NCBI GenBank assembly: GCA_027489915.1
Contig: JAIXZB010000168.1
Coordinates: forward strand, 1-6,740
Length of the DNA stretch: 6,740 nucleotides
Direction: 5' to 3'
Source: Rickettsiales bacterium
GTDB taxonomy: Bacteria > Pseudomonadota > Alphaproteobacteria > Rickettsiales > UBA3002
Shown here: positions 1-5,456 of the stretch, piece by piece
Layout: every line of letters starts with the position of its first letter
Numbering within the stretch: position 1 is the stretch's first letter
Position numbers and translations under genes: made by a program
The notes under the pieces: generated by a model
Databases searched by the model: none
Seen by the model: the letters and a program-made list of their open reading frames with translations, nothing else
Told to the model about the DNA's origin: nothing

Positions 1-1
1 C

Positions 2-1066
2 GTGCCCATCGGCACCGTGCCGATTTATCAGGCGCTCGAAAAAGTGGGCGGTGTGGCCGCAGATTTAACATGGGAAATTTTCCGCGACACGCTGATTGAG
101 CAAGCCGAGCAGGGCGTGGATTACTTCACCATCCATGCAGGTGTGCGCTTGCCGTTCATCCCGCTCACCGAAAATCGCGTCACGGGCATTGTGTCGCGCG
201 GTGGTTCCATCCACGCCAAATGGTGCATGGCGCATCATAAGGAAAACTTCACCTACACGCATTTTGAAGAAATCTGCGAAATCATGAAAGCCTACGATGT
301 GAGCTTCTCACTCGGCGATGGCTTGCGCCCAGGCTCCATCCAAGATGCCAACGACGCCGCCCAATTCGCCGAGCTGAAAACACTGGGCGAGCTGACGCAA
401 GTAGCGTGGAAGCATGATTGCCAAGTGATGATAGAAGGCCCTGGCCACGTGCCGATGCATCTCATCAAAGAAAACATGGAAAAGCAGCTCGAATCTTGCG
501 CCGAAGCGCCGTTCTACACCCTCGGGCCACTCACCACCGATATCGCACCGGGATACGATCACATCACCAGCGCCATCGGCGCCGCGATGATTGGCTGGTT
601 CGGTTGCGCCATGCTGTGCTATGTCACCCCCAAAGAACATCTCGGCTTGCCGAATCGCGATGATGTAAAAGTCGGTGTCATATCGTACAAAATCGCCGCT
701 CACGCAGCCGATTTGGCAAAAGGCCACCCCGCCGCCCAACTGCGCGATAATGCCCTAAGCCGCGCACGGTTCGAATTCCGTTGGGAAGACCAGTTTAACC
801 TAAGCCTAGACCCCGACACCGCCCGCGAATACCACGATGAAACCCTCCCCGCCGATGGCGCCAAAGTGGCCCATTTCTGCTCCATGTGCGGCCCCAAATT
901 CTGCAGTATGAAAATCAGCCAAGAAGTCCGCGAATTTGCCAAAGTCGAAAATGCAGCTAAGGCAGACCAGTCTGCCGAAGCCATAGCGCAGGCAGAAGCA
1001 GGCATGGCCGAAATGAGCGAAAAATTCATCGCCGGGGGGAGCGAGATTTATAAGAAGGTGGGTTGA
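2..1066 (+). CDS. thiC: Phosphomethylpyrimidine synthase ThiC, C-terminal part (5' end outside window)
   Basis: ThiC is a cytoplasmic radical-SAM enzyme that rearranges aminoimidazole ribotide into hydroxymethylpyrimidine phosphate, the pyrimidine half of thiamine. The visible 354 residues match the family throughout: GTVPIYQALEKV at the left edge, then SRGGS, AHHKENF, GDGLRPGSI, EGPGHVPMH and TTDIAPGYDHITSAIGAAM. The C-terminal CX2CX4C cluster motif (CSMCGPKFC; fragment residues 293, 296 and 301) holds the [4Fe-4S] cluster and is intact. ThiC proteins are usually around 600 residues, so roughly the first 40% is missing. The GTG at position 2 is an internal valine codon, not a start. The gene is GC-rich (40 of the first 60 bases) and ends at TGA 1064-1066, whose A begins the next gene's ATG. 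Any thiamine riboswitch would lie upstream of the window. Family assignment is essentially certain. Confidence 0.98.
   Translation: MPIGTVPIYQALEKVGGVAADLTWEIFRDTLIEQAEQGVDYFTIHAGVRLPFIPLTENRVTGIVSRGGSIHAKWCMAHHKENFTYTHFEEICEIMKAYDVSFSLGDGLRPGSIQDANDAAQFAELKTLGELTQVAWKHDCQVMIEGPGHVPMHLIKENMEKQLESCAEAPFYTLGPLTTDIAPGYDHITSAIGAAMIGWFGCAMLCYVTPKEHLGLPNRDDVKVGVISYKIAAHAADLAKGHPAAQLRDNALSRARFEFRWEDQFNLSLDPDTAREYHDETLPADGAKVAHFCSMCGPKFCSMKISQEVREFAKVENAAKADQSAEAIAQAEAGMAEMSEKFIAGGSEIYKKVG
1054..1062 (+). promoter_or_regulatory. Shine-Dalgarno inside the thiC end, deciding the start of the GHKL/STAS gene
   Basis: The last thiC codons contain GAAGGTGGG. The GAAGG core (1054-1058) lies 7 bases before ATG 1066, 10 before ATG 1069 and 16 before ATG 1075. 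TTG 1063 would also be in frame but is too close to the core. I prefer ATG 1066, which overlaps the thiC stop as TGATG and suggests translational coupling. Confidence 0.6.
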
Positions 1067-2370
1067 TGATGAATATGCTTCAAAAAAAAGATATTATTTT
1101 TGACCAACATGAATATGTAGGCTTTAAGTGTATTGCAAATGCAATATATTTTGATGAAGATATAACCAAAATATACACTAAGCACTTGTGCTCTGCAATT
1201 TATCAGATGATTGAAAGACGTAAATATACAGATATCACATTAGATTTTTCAAAAGTCACCAAGCCTTCATACACTCCTGTATTAGTAGCAGCATCAAGAT
1301 CAATATATTACAAGAGTCAGGGCGATATTAGCTTTAGTTACGTGCCTCCAATTGATGATAAAGCGAGTAAGTTATTTTACAATGCCAACTGGAGTCATTT
1401 TTTTGATGCAGTAAATTTCCCCAATTATTCTCTAACAAAGCGCGGACAGCACATTCCATCAATAAAGTTTATTGATCAGAAAACAGTTCATAATGGGATT
1501 GATATTATTTTAGAGAATGTTTTGGCTTCAATACAGCTAGATAGAGACAATCTTACAGCCTTAGAATGGGCTCTCGCAGAATTAACTGAAAATGCTCTTA
1601 CTCACTCCCAAACAAAGTGTTCGAGCCTACTCCATGCTGAAGTTAATGCTAATAAGAAGTTGGTCAGCTTATGGTTGGTAGATAGTGGTATTGGTATACC
1701 AGTTAGTTTAAGAAAAGCTAACTCAGGCTATACAAGCGACACTGATGCACTTGCGGACAGTATAAAAGAAGGAGTAACTAGTAATCCGCCTTACAATCAG
1801 GGTAACGGACTTTATGGTAGCTATAGAATGGCTATTGTTTCTAGAGGGTTTTTTCGCATCGAGTCTAACAAAGCTCAACTAGAGTATAAGTTAGGTAATT
1901 TGAATGTAAAAAAATCCGATGTTCCGTTTCCTGGAACTCTAATTGAGTGTACCGTGAGACTCGAAGATGCTGTGCTGGGAGAAGCTTTAAATTTTAAAGG
2001 CAAAAAGCATAAAGTTAGTTACGATTATGTAAATAAGGCTACGCAATTTTGTTCGACTACACAAATGCCGATAATTAGAATTAAGGAAGAGTGTGCTTCT
2101 ACGAGAAGTAGGTCGGAAGGAGAGTCTCTTAAAAATAAAATTATTAACTTTTCACATTATCATGAGGGAAAGAAAGTAGTATTAGATTTTACTGATGTTA
2201 GCCTCATATCAAGCAGTTTTGCTGATGAAGCAATAGGAAAAATTTACGCTGAATTTGGATTCATAGATGCTAGTCAGCGCTTAGAATTCAGAAATATAAA
2301 TGATACAATTAAGCAGCTAATTGACCGTGCTATTTTGTTGAGATTACAGAAAAAAACTACTGTAGATTGA
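1066..2370 (+). CDS. STAS-like / GHKL ATPase / STAS-like (DUF4325) fusion protein, putative regulatory module
   Basis: A 434-residue soluble protein. Numbered from ATG 1066, residues about 54-115 look STAS-like (DITLDFSKV strand, then PSYTPVLVAA, then NANWSHFFD). Residues about 145-300 are a GHKL ATP-binding domain: N-box ELTENALTHS (172-181) with the Mg-binding Asn, G1 box DSGIGIP (206-212), G2 box GNGLYG (246-251) and a late GT motif (FPGTLIE, about 288-294). Residues about 355-425 match the DUF4325 STAS-like pattern: VVLDFTDVSLISSSFADEA. There is no histidine-kinase dimerisation helix, H-box or membrane segment. The nearest functional analogy is SpoIIAB/RsbW kinase with SpoIIAA/RsbV STAS antagonist. 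The SSS at 382-384 sits about where SpoIIAA carries its phosphoserine, which is inference only. I recall this three-part layout as a recurring uncharacterised family. The gene is far more AT-rich than its neighbours (15, 25 and 24 G+C in three sampled 60-base lines), suggesting horizontal gain. No sigma factor or other obvious partner gene is in the window. Confidence 0.85.
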   Translation: MMNMLQKKDIIFDQHEYVGFKCIANAIYFDEDITKIYTKHLCSAIYQMIERRKYTDITLDFSKVTKPSYTPVLVAASRSIYYKSQGDISFSYVPPIDDKASKLFYNANWSHFFDAVNFPNYSLTKRGQHIPSIKFIDQKTVHNGIDIILENVLASIQLDRDNLTALEWALAELTENALTHSQTKCSSLLHAEVNANKKLVSLWLVDSGIGIPVSLRKANSGYTSDTDALADSIKEGVTSNPPYNQGNGLYGSYRMAIVSRGFFRIESNKAQLEYKLGNLNVKKSDVPFPGTLIECTVRLEDAVLGEALNFKGKKHKVSYDYVNKATQFCSTTQMPIIRIKEECASTRSRSEGESLKNKIINFSHYHEGKKVVLDFTDVSLISSSFADEAIGKIYAEFGFIDASQRLEFRNINDTIKQLIDRAILLRLQKKTTVD

Positions 2371-2376
2371 TAGTCC

Positions 2377-2430
2377 ATGAAAGAATACAAAGTAGTCATC
2401 TACCAAGAATCACTCCTAGGTTCACTTATG
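2377..2430 (+). repeat. Direct repeat copy A: duplicated 5' end of the DUF4177-like gene
   Basis: These 54 bases repeat positions 2779-2832. The first 41 bases (2377-2417) are identical. The last 13 differ at four places, each a codon third position and each synonymous (CTA/CTC, GGT/GGC, TCA/TCG, CTT/CTG), so both copies encode MKEYKVVIYQESLLGSLM. Homology starts exactly at the ATG and stops within one base after the ATG at 2428-2430, which is also the likely start of the exported-protein gene. Copy A begins 7 bases after the GHKL/STAS stop codon. It is in frame with the downstream gene, so a 128-residue fusion starting at 2377 is formally open. Confidence 0.95.
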
Positions 2431-2763
2431 CAGAAAACACGTTCATTTTCCTTTCTTGCCGCACTTCTGCTCTCAGCACCTGCGTTGGCCTATTCACCCG
2501 CGCCAAGCGCCAATGTCAGCTCGCAGGAATACGGTTCTGTGAGTATCACCAACCCCATGCTTTCGCCCGTGCCAGCTCGCAGCAGAGCGCATTTCACACC
2601 CCAACACTCCACAGAGGCAAAAGCTACTTTGGCCAAAGCCGCGCCTGCACAGGCCCTCAAACATGCGGGGCAGTGCAAGGCCAAACCGTTTGACCCCAAC
2701 GCTTCCACCGCGCCTGCGCCGCAGGCAACCATTCTGCCACCCCGCCGCCACCTCGTGCGGTAA
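2428..2763 (+). CDS. Small exported Ala/Pro-rich protein of unknown function
   Basis: I do not recognise this gene. From ATG 2428 it encodes 111 residues beginning with a textbook Sec signal peptide: basic start (MQKTR), hydrophobic core (FLAALLLS), and a signal peptidase I site after APALA at about residue 21, followed by YSPAPSA. The mature part, about 90 residues, is rich in Ala, Pro, Ser and Gln, has one Cys (in GQCKAKPF) and ends PPRRHLVR. It is probably a disordered periplasmic or secreted protein. The frame is open upstream to ATG 2377, but that start would put 17 residues copied from the DUF4177 protein ahead of the signal peptide, so I chose 2428. Its ribosome site is weak (AGG at 2418-2420, 7 bases upstream). 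It ends 15 bases before the next gene. A real gene is likely because of the signal peptide; its role is unknown. Confidence 0.65.
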   Translation: MQKTRSFSFLAALLLSAPALAYSPAPSANVSSQEYGSVSITNPMLSPVPARSRAHFTPQHSTEAKATLAKAAPAQALKHAGQCKAKPFDPNASTAPAPQATILPPRRHLVR

Positions 2764-2769
2764 GAGGAG
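2764..2769 (+). promoter_or_regulatory. Shine-Dalgarno of the DUF4177-like gene
   Basis: GAGGAG sits directly after the stop of the exported-protein gene and 9 bases before ATG 2779. It is strong and marks the second copy of the repeat as the intact gene's real start. Copy A has no comparable ribosome site before ATG 2377. Confidence 0.7.
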
Positions 2770-2778
2770 CATTAGCCA

Positions 2779-2832
2779 ATGAAAGAATACAAAGTAGTCA
2801 TCTACCAAGAATCACTCCTCGGCTCGCTGATG
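2779..2832 (+). repeat. Direct repeat copy B: 5' end of the intact DUF4177-like gene
   Basis: This is the partner of 2377-2430: 50 of 54 bases are identical, and the first 41 without a mismatch. This copy continues into the intact reading frame. At the four differing third positions it carries C, C, G and G where copy A has A, T, A and T. Confidence 0.95.
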
Positions 2833-2991
2833 CTCGGGCAATCGAAGGTGGATCCTGATAAACTAGGCAAATACCTCAATGAATTTGCGAAGCAGGGCTG
2901 GCGCGTAATAACCATCGAGCGGGAGCAGCGGCGGATGCTACTTGTTTCCTCCCGCGAGGCGTTTTTGATTGTGCTGGAAAGAGACCGCTAA
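2779..2991 (+). CDS. DUF4177-like small protein
   Basis: A 70-residue soluble protein of the DUF4177 type. It has an N-terminal strand MKEYKVVIYQ, a helix with LGKYLNEFAKQGW, the hallmark GWRVITIER strand, and a final hydrophobic strand ending FLIVLERDR. The pattern YKVV...LNE..K.GW.....E...LLV.ERD is what I recall for this family, which has no established biochemical role. The start is supported by the GAGGAG ribosome site. The TAA stop shares its last A with the ATG of the next gene (TAATG), so the two are probably translationally coupled. The first 18 codons are duplicated upstream at 2377-2430. Family assignment is from memory of the motif; function is unknown. Confidence 0.8.
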   Translation: MKEYKVVIYQESLLGSLMLGQSKVDPDKLGKYLNEFAKQGWRVITIEREQRRMLLVSSREAFLIVLERDR

Positions 2992-3260
2992 TGGAGCCAA
3001 CCATCGTCTATGCCATTATGGGCTTTATTTTTGTGTCCGATTTGAGTGTCGCATACTTTTTCCATAAACGAAAAAAATCATTGGAAATAAAACTGGCCTC
3101 GGCAGAAATGCGTGCCGAAGGAGCAACTCCTGAACGTAATGCGCTCGAAAAGCAGTTGGCGGCGTTTAATATCATCATACCCTACGCTATGTTTGGGGCT
3201 TTTTTATTGCCAGCGCTGGTCTATGTAATGTTTTTAAGCCCTCTTGCTGCAATGTACTAG
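2991..3260 (+). CDS. Small two-helix membrane protein of unknown function
   Basis: I do not recognise this 89-residue protein. It has two hydrophobic segments, about residues 4-24 (VYAIMGFIFV onwards) and 58-84 (FNIIIPYAMFGAFLLPALVYVMFL). They are joined by a charged, probably helical linker starting HKRKK and containing EIKLASAEMRAEG. By the positive-inside rule the linker should be cytoplasmic, with both ends in the periplasm. The gene starts within the DUF4177 stop (TAATG), with GGAAAGAG at 2977-2984 as a plausible ribosome site, so the two small proteins are probably made together. The stop TAG overlaps the stop of the convergent ATPase gene. Two membrane spans, a good ribosome site and coupling argue for a real gene. 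Confidence 0.75.
   Translation: MEPTIVYAIMGFIFVSDLSVAYFFHKRKKSLEIKLASAEMRAEGATPERNALEKQLAAFNIIIPYAMFGAFLLPALVYVMFLSPLAAMY
3257..3260. other. CTAG palindrome serving as stop codon for two convergent genes
   Basis: TAG at 3258-3260 ends the plus-strand membrane-protein gene, and TAG read from CTA at 3257-3259 ends the minus-strand ATPase gene. The two genes overlap tail to tail by four bases. I see no hairpin terminator on either strand here, so both transcripts probably run into each other. Confidence 0.95.
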
Positions 3261-4756
3261 TGCTTCAAAATACTCCCCAAAATCCCACGCACAATCTGAT
3301 TGCCGATTTGGCGGCCAATACTGGAGGTGGCAGAGCGCACCGCTGCTTTTGCCAGTTGCTCGCCTAAACTTTGCGGCTGCCTGCCACGTGGCGCAGATGG
3401 TGTTGGGCGAGGGATAGTTGTTGGCTGCGGAGCAGCTTCTGCCGCGCGGCGCTGGGTGAGTTTTTCATACGCCGATTCACGGTTGATTTCTGCGTCATAG
3501 GTATCGCCAATCACATCGCGCTTCATAAGGCTTGTGCGCTCGGCATCGGTAATCGGCCCAAGCCGTGTGAAGGGCGGGCGGATTTTGGTACGTTCCACCA
3601 CACTGGGTGTGCCATCTGGCAGCAGCACTGAAACCAGCGCCTCGCCCACACCAAGCTGCGTAATGGTTTCTTCGGTGTCAAATTTCGGATTCACACGGAA
3701 ACTCGTAGCCGCCGCCTTCACTGCCTTCTGATCGGCAGGCGTAAAGGCGCGCAGCGCGTGTTGCACACGGTTGGAAAGCTGTGCCAGTACATCATTGGGA
3801 ATATCCTGCGGTTGCTGGGTCACAAAATACACTCCAACTCCTTTCGAGCGAATTAAGCGCACCACCTGCTCGACTTTTTGCAGCAGCGGCTTCTCCGCAT
3901 CTTCAAACAGCAAATGCGCTTCATCGAAAAAGAACACGAGTTTCGGTTTATCAACATCGCCCGCCTCAGGCAGTTGCTCGAACAATTCCGAAAGCAGCCA
4001 CAGCAGAAATGTTGCATAAACGCGCGGTTTCTGAATCAGCACTTCGGCGGCCAGAATATTAATCACACCCTTGCCATCATCTGTGCGCATCAAATCATGA
4101 ATATCCAGAGCGGGCTCGCCAAACAGGCTTTCGGCGCCTTCCTGTTTTAGTTGCAGTAATTTACGCTGAATGGCAGCCACTGTGGTTGGCGACACATTGC
4201 CATAACGGCTGGAAAGTTCTTTGGCATTTTCGCTCACATGCACAAGCAGTGCCTGCAAATCCTCCAGATCGAGCAGTAGCAAGCCGTCCTCATCGGCCAG
4301 TGTGAATGCAATAGTAAGCACACCTTCCTGCGCATCCGATAATTCCATCAAGCGTGAGAGCAGGGGAGCACCAATTTCCGAAATCGTAACGCGCACTGGG
4401 TGGCCATTATTACCAAACACATCCCAAAACACGGTGGGCAGTGCCTGAAATGGCAGTGCTTCAAGCCCAAGTTTGCTTGCGCGTTCAATCATTTTAGGGT
4501 TGTCGCCACCAGCGGCAGAAATACCTGCTAAATCACCCTTCACATCAGCCATAAATACAGGCACACCTGCTAAGCTAAAGCCCTCGGCCAGTGTTTGCAG
4601 TGTCACGGTTTTCCCTGTTCCCGTTGCCCCAGCAATCAGGCCATGACGATTCGCGCGCGAAAGTTCCATATAGATAGGGCTATCACCAACACCCACCAGC
4701 ATTTTTCCTGCTGGAAAAAGCGCAGTTGCATCTAATTTTAATGCGGCATCACTCAT
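3257..4756 (-). CDS. yjgR: YjgR / DUF853-family HerA-like ATPase
   Basis: A 499-residue cytoplasmic P-loop ATPase of the HerA/FtsK-like type, about as long as E. coli YjgR. Numbered from ATG 4756 it shows Walker A GATGTGKT (43-50), MADVKGDLAG after strand 2 (about 69-78), Walker B LVFFFDEAH (274-282; catalytic DE at 278-279), a sensor-like VTQQPQDIP (312-320) and arginines in SNRVQHALRAF (R330, R336) that may act between subunits. A Pro-rich linker (about 441-461) precedes a basic, Gly/Ile-rich tail. The family is annotated as putative helicase or DNA-pumping ATPase, but its in vivo job is not settled. An in-frame ATG at 4768 (adding MEIP) lacks a ribosome site, while GGAGAT lies just before 4756, so I chose the latter. 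The gene follows the mscL terminator on the same strand, so it probably has its own promoter. Confidence 0.92.
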   Translation of the reverse strand: MSDAALKLDATALFPAGKMLVGVGDSPIYMELSRANRHGLIAGATGTGKTVTLQTLAEGFSLAGVPVFMADVKGDLAGISAAGGDNPKMIERASKLGLEALPFQALPTVFWDVFGNNGHPVRVTISEIGAPLLSRLMELSDAQEGVLTIAFTLADEDGLLLLDLEDLQALLVHVSENAKELSSRYGNVSPTTVAAIQRKLLQLKQEGAESLFGEPALDIHDLMRTDDGKGVINILAAEVLIQKPRVYATFLLWLLSELFEQLPEAGDVDKPKLVFFFDEAHLLFEDAEKPLLQKVEQVVRLIRSKGVGVYFVTQQPQDIPNDVLAQLSNRVQHALRAFTPADQKAVKAAATSFRVNPKFDTEETITQLGVGEALVSVLLPDGTPSVVERTKIRPPFTRLGPITDAERTSLMKRDVIGDTYDAEINRESAYEKLTQRRAAEAAPQPTTIPRPTPSAPRGRQPQSLGEQLAKAAVRSATSSIGRQIGNQIVRGILGSILKH

Positions 4757-4760
4757 GGGA

Positions 4761-4766
4761 ATCTCC
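4761..4766 (-). promoter_or_regulatory. Shine-Dalgarno deciding the yjgR start
   Basis: Read on the minus strand this is GGAGAT, followed by TCCC and then ATG at 4756-4754. It overlaps the upstream alternative ATG (4768-4766), which has no purine-rich site of its own. This favours the 499-residue protein starting MSDAALKLD. Confidence 0.7.
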
Positions 4767-4794
4767 ATTGTTTTGTCTGTAATAGCACGGTATG

Positions 4795-4828
4795 TACAAA
4801 AGAAAAGGCCAGCATTACTGCTGGCCTT
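4795..4828 (-). terminator. Intrinsic terminator of mscL
   Basis: A perfect 10-bp stem (4805-4814 with 4819-4828; AAGGCCAGCA / TGCTGGCCTT) has a 4-base loop. On the minus strand it is followed by TTCTTTTG (4804-4797). It lies 20 bases past the mscL stop codon. On the plus strand the hairpin has no T tract, so it is oriented for mscL. Confidence 0.9.
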
Positions 4829-4848
4829 CGCCTTTGAATGTGCGGAAG

Positions 4849-5268
4849 TTATTTCTTCAGCGCATCACGAATTTCACGCAGCAACACAATATCTTCTGCA
4901 GGAGGCGCAGGAGGTGCTTCTGCTTCCGCTTTAATCATTTTTTCTTTCATTTTATTCACACTGCGAACCAGAATGAAAATAACAAAAGCCACAATCAGGA
5001 ATTTGATGACGGCGTTAATGAACAAGCCATACATAATAAGCGGAGCCCCCGCTTTTTTGGCTGCTTCAAGCGACTTGTAGCCGCCCATCGACAAATCGAG
5101 ATAGTAGTTCGAGAAGTCAATTCCGCCAATGACCATTCCAATCACAGGGTTGATGATGTCGCTCACAAGCGATCCAACGATGGTGGTGAAGGCTGCACCA
5201 ATAATAATACCCACTGCCATATCCAGCACGTTGCCGCGCGCGATGAAGTTTTTGAATTCGTTTAACAT
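4849..5268 (-). CDS. mscL: Large-conductance mechanosensitive channel MscL
   Basis: MscL forms a homopentameric inner-membrane pore that opens under membrane tension and releases solutes during hypo-osmotic shock. The 139-residue protein has the normal family length and layout: amphipathic N-terminal helix MLNEFKNFIARGN, first membrane helix with the pore-lining signature MAVGIIIGAAFTTIV (about 17-31), SDIINPVIGMVIGG, a periplasmic loop with YKSLEAAKKAGAP, second membrane helix GLFINAVIKFLIVAFVIFILV (about 81-101), then a charged KMKEK segment, an Ala/Pro linker and the C-terminal bundle helix DIVLLREIRDALKK. The start is supported by AAGGAA (5281-5276 on the minus strand), 7 bases before ATG 5268. 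The gene appears monocistronic, with a candidate promoter upstream and an intrinsic terminator downstream. Confidence 0.97.
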   Translation of the reverse strand: MLNEFKNFIARGNVLDMAVGIIIGAAFTTIVGSLVSDIINPVIGMVIGGIDFSNYYLDLSMGGYKSLEAAKKAGAPLIMYGLFINAVIKFLIVAFVIFILVRSVNKMKEKMIKAEAEAPPAPPAEDIVLLREIRDALKK

Positions 5269-5300
5269 TTAGCTATTCCTTACATAAATTTCAGAATCGC

Positions 5301-5329
5301 TAAATCAGCAGAATAAAATCAAATGTCAA
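5301..5329 (-). promoter_or_regulatory. Candidate mscL promoter
   Basis: On the minus strand a perfect TTGACA occurs at 5329-5324. The segment 17 bases downstream, GATTTA (5306-5301), is a poor -10 match. It would give a 5' leader of about 25 bases before the mscL ATG. The -35 is convincing; the -10 is uncertain. Confidence 0.4.
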
Positions 5330-5332
5330 GGC

Positions 5333-5361
5333 TTGATACATGCTGCAATACAGCATATACC
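5333..5361 (+). promoter_or_regulatory. Candidate tRNA-Gly promoter
   Basis: TTGATA (5333-5338) and TATACC (5356-5361) are separated by exactly 17 bases, placing the transcription start near 5368, about 12 bases before the tRNA. The spacer region holds an inverted repeat ATGCTG / CAGCAT (5340-5345, 5351-5356) with a 5-base loop. Its -35 lies three bases from the mscL -35 on the other strand, so the two promoters stand back to back. Confidence 0.5.
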
Positions 5362-5379
5362 CCTGCGCAGCTTGTGCGT

Positions 5380-5453
5380 GCGGGTGTAGTTCAATGGTAG
5401 AATGAAAGCTTCCCAAGCTTTAGATAGGGGTTCGATTCCCCTTACCCGCTCCA
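5380..5453 (+). tRNA. tRNA-Gly (anticodon CCC)
   Basis: A 74-base cloverleaf. The acceptor stem GCGGGTG (5380-5386) pairs with TACCCGC (5443-5449), with one G-T pair at its base. The D arm is at 5389-5403. The anticodon stem AAAGC/GCTTT (5405-5409, 5417-5421) carries loop TTCCCAA with anticodon CCC at 5412-5414. The variable loop is AGAT, the T stem is AGGGG/CCCCT and the T loop is TTCGATT. The discriminator is T at 5450 and CCA is encoded at 5451-5453. It reads GGG glycine codons. The gene ends three bases before the stop of the convergent gene, with no clear terminator. Confidence 0.95.
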
Positions 5454-5456
5454 GGC

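Noticed and set aside
308..739. Open frame of 143 codons antisense to thiC
   Set aside because: It lies wholly opposite conserved ThiC sequence, and no protein family is recognisable. GC-rich coding DNA often leaves such frames open.
1066..2370. Sensor histidine kinase
   Set aside because: The GHKL ATP-binding motifs are present, but there is no H-box or dimerisation helix, no membrane segment and no neighbouring response regulator.
2367..2693. Open frame starting ATAG-like at the end of the GHKL/STAS gene, other frame of the exported gene
   Set aside because: It lacks a ribosome site and a recognisable product. The overlapping frame with a signal peptide explains the region better.
2377..2763. 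128-residue start for the exported protein
   Set aside because: It would put 17 residues duplicated from the DUF4177 protein before a good signal peptide, and there is no ribosome site before ATG 2377. Kept as an alternative only.
2377..2832. Mobile element bounded by the 54-base direct repeats
   Set aside because: No transposase or integrase lies between the repeats, I see no terminal inverted repeats, and each copy is in-frame coding sequence rather than a short target duplication.
4792..5265. Open frame of 157 codons on the plus strand over mscL
   Set aside because: It runs through the mscL terminator hairpin and the antisense of conserved MscL. The translation is rich in His, Asn, Phe and Arg and looks non-biological.
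5340..5356. Inverted repeat ATGCTG/CAGCAT as a terminator
   Set aside because: The stem is only 6 bp, no T tract follows on either strand, and it sits inside a well-spaced promoter for the tRNA.
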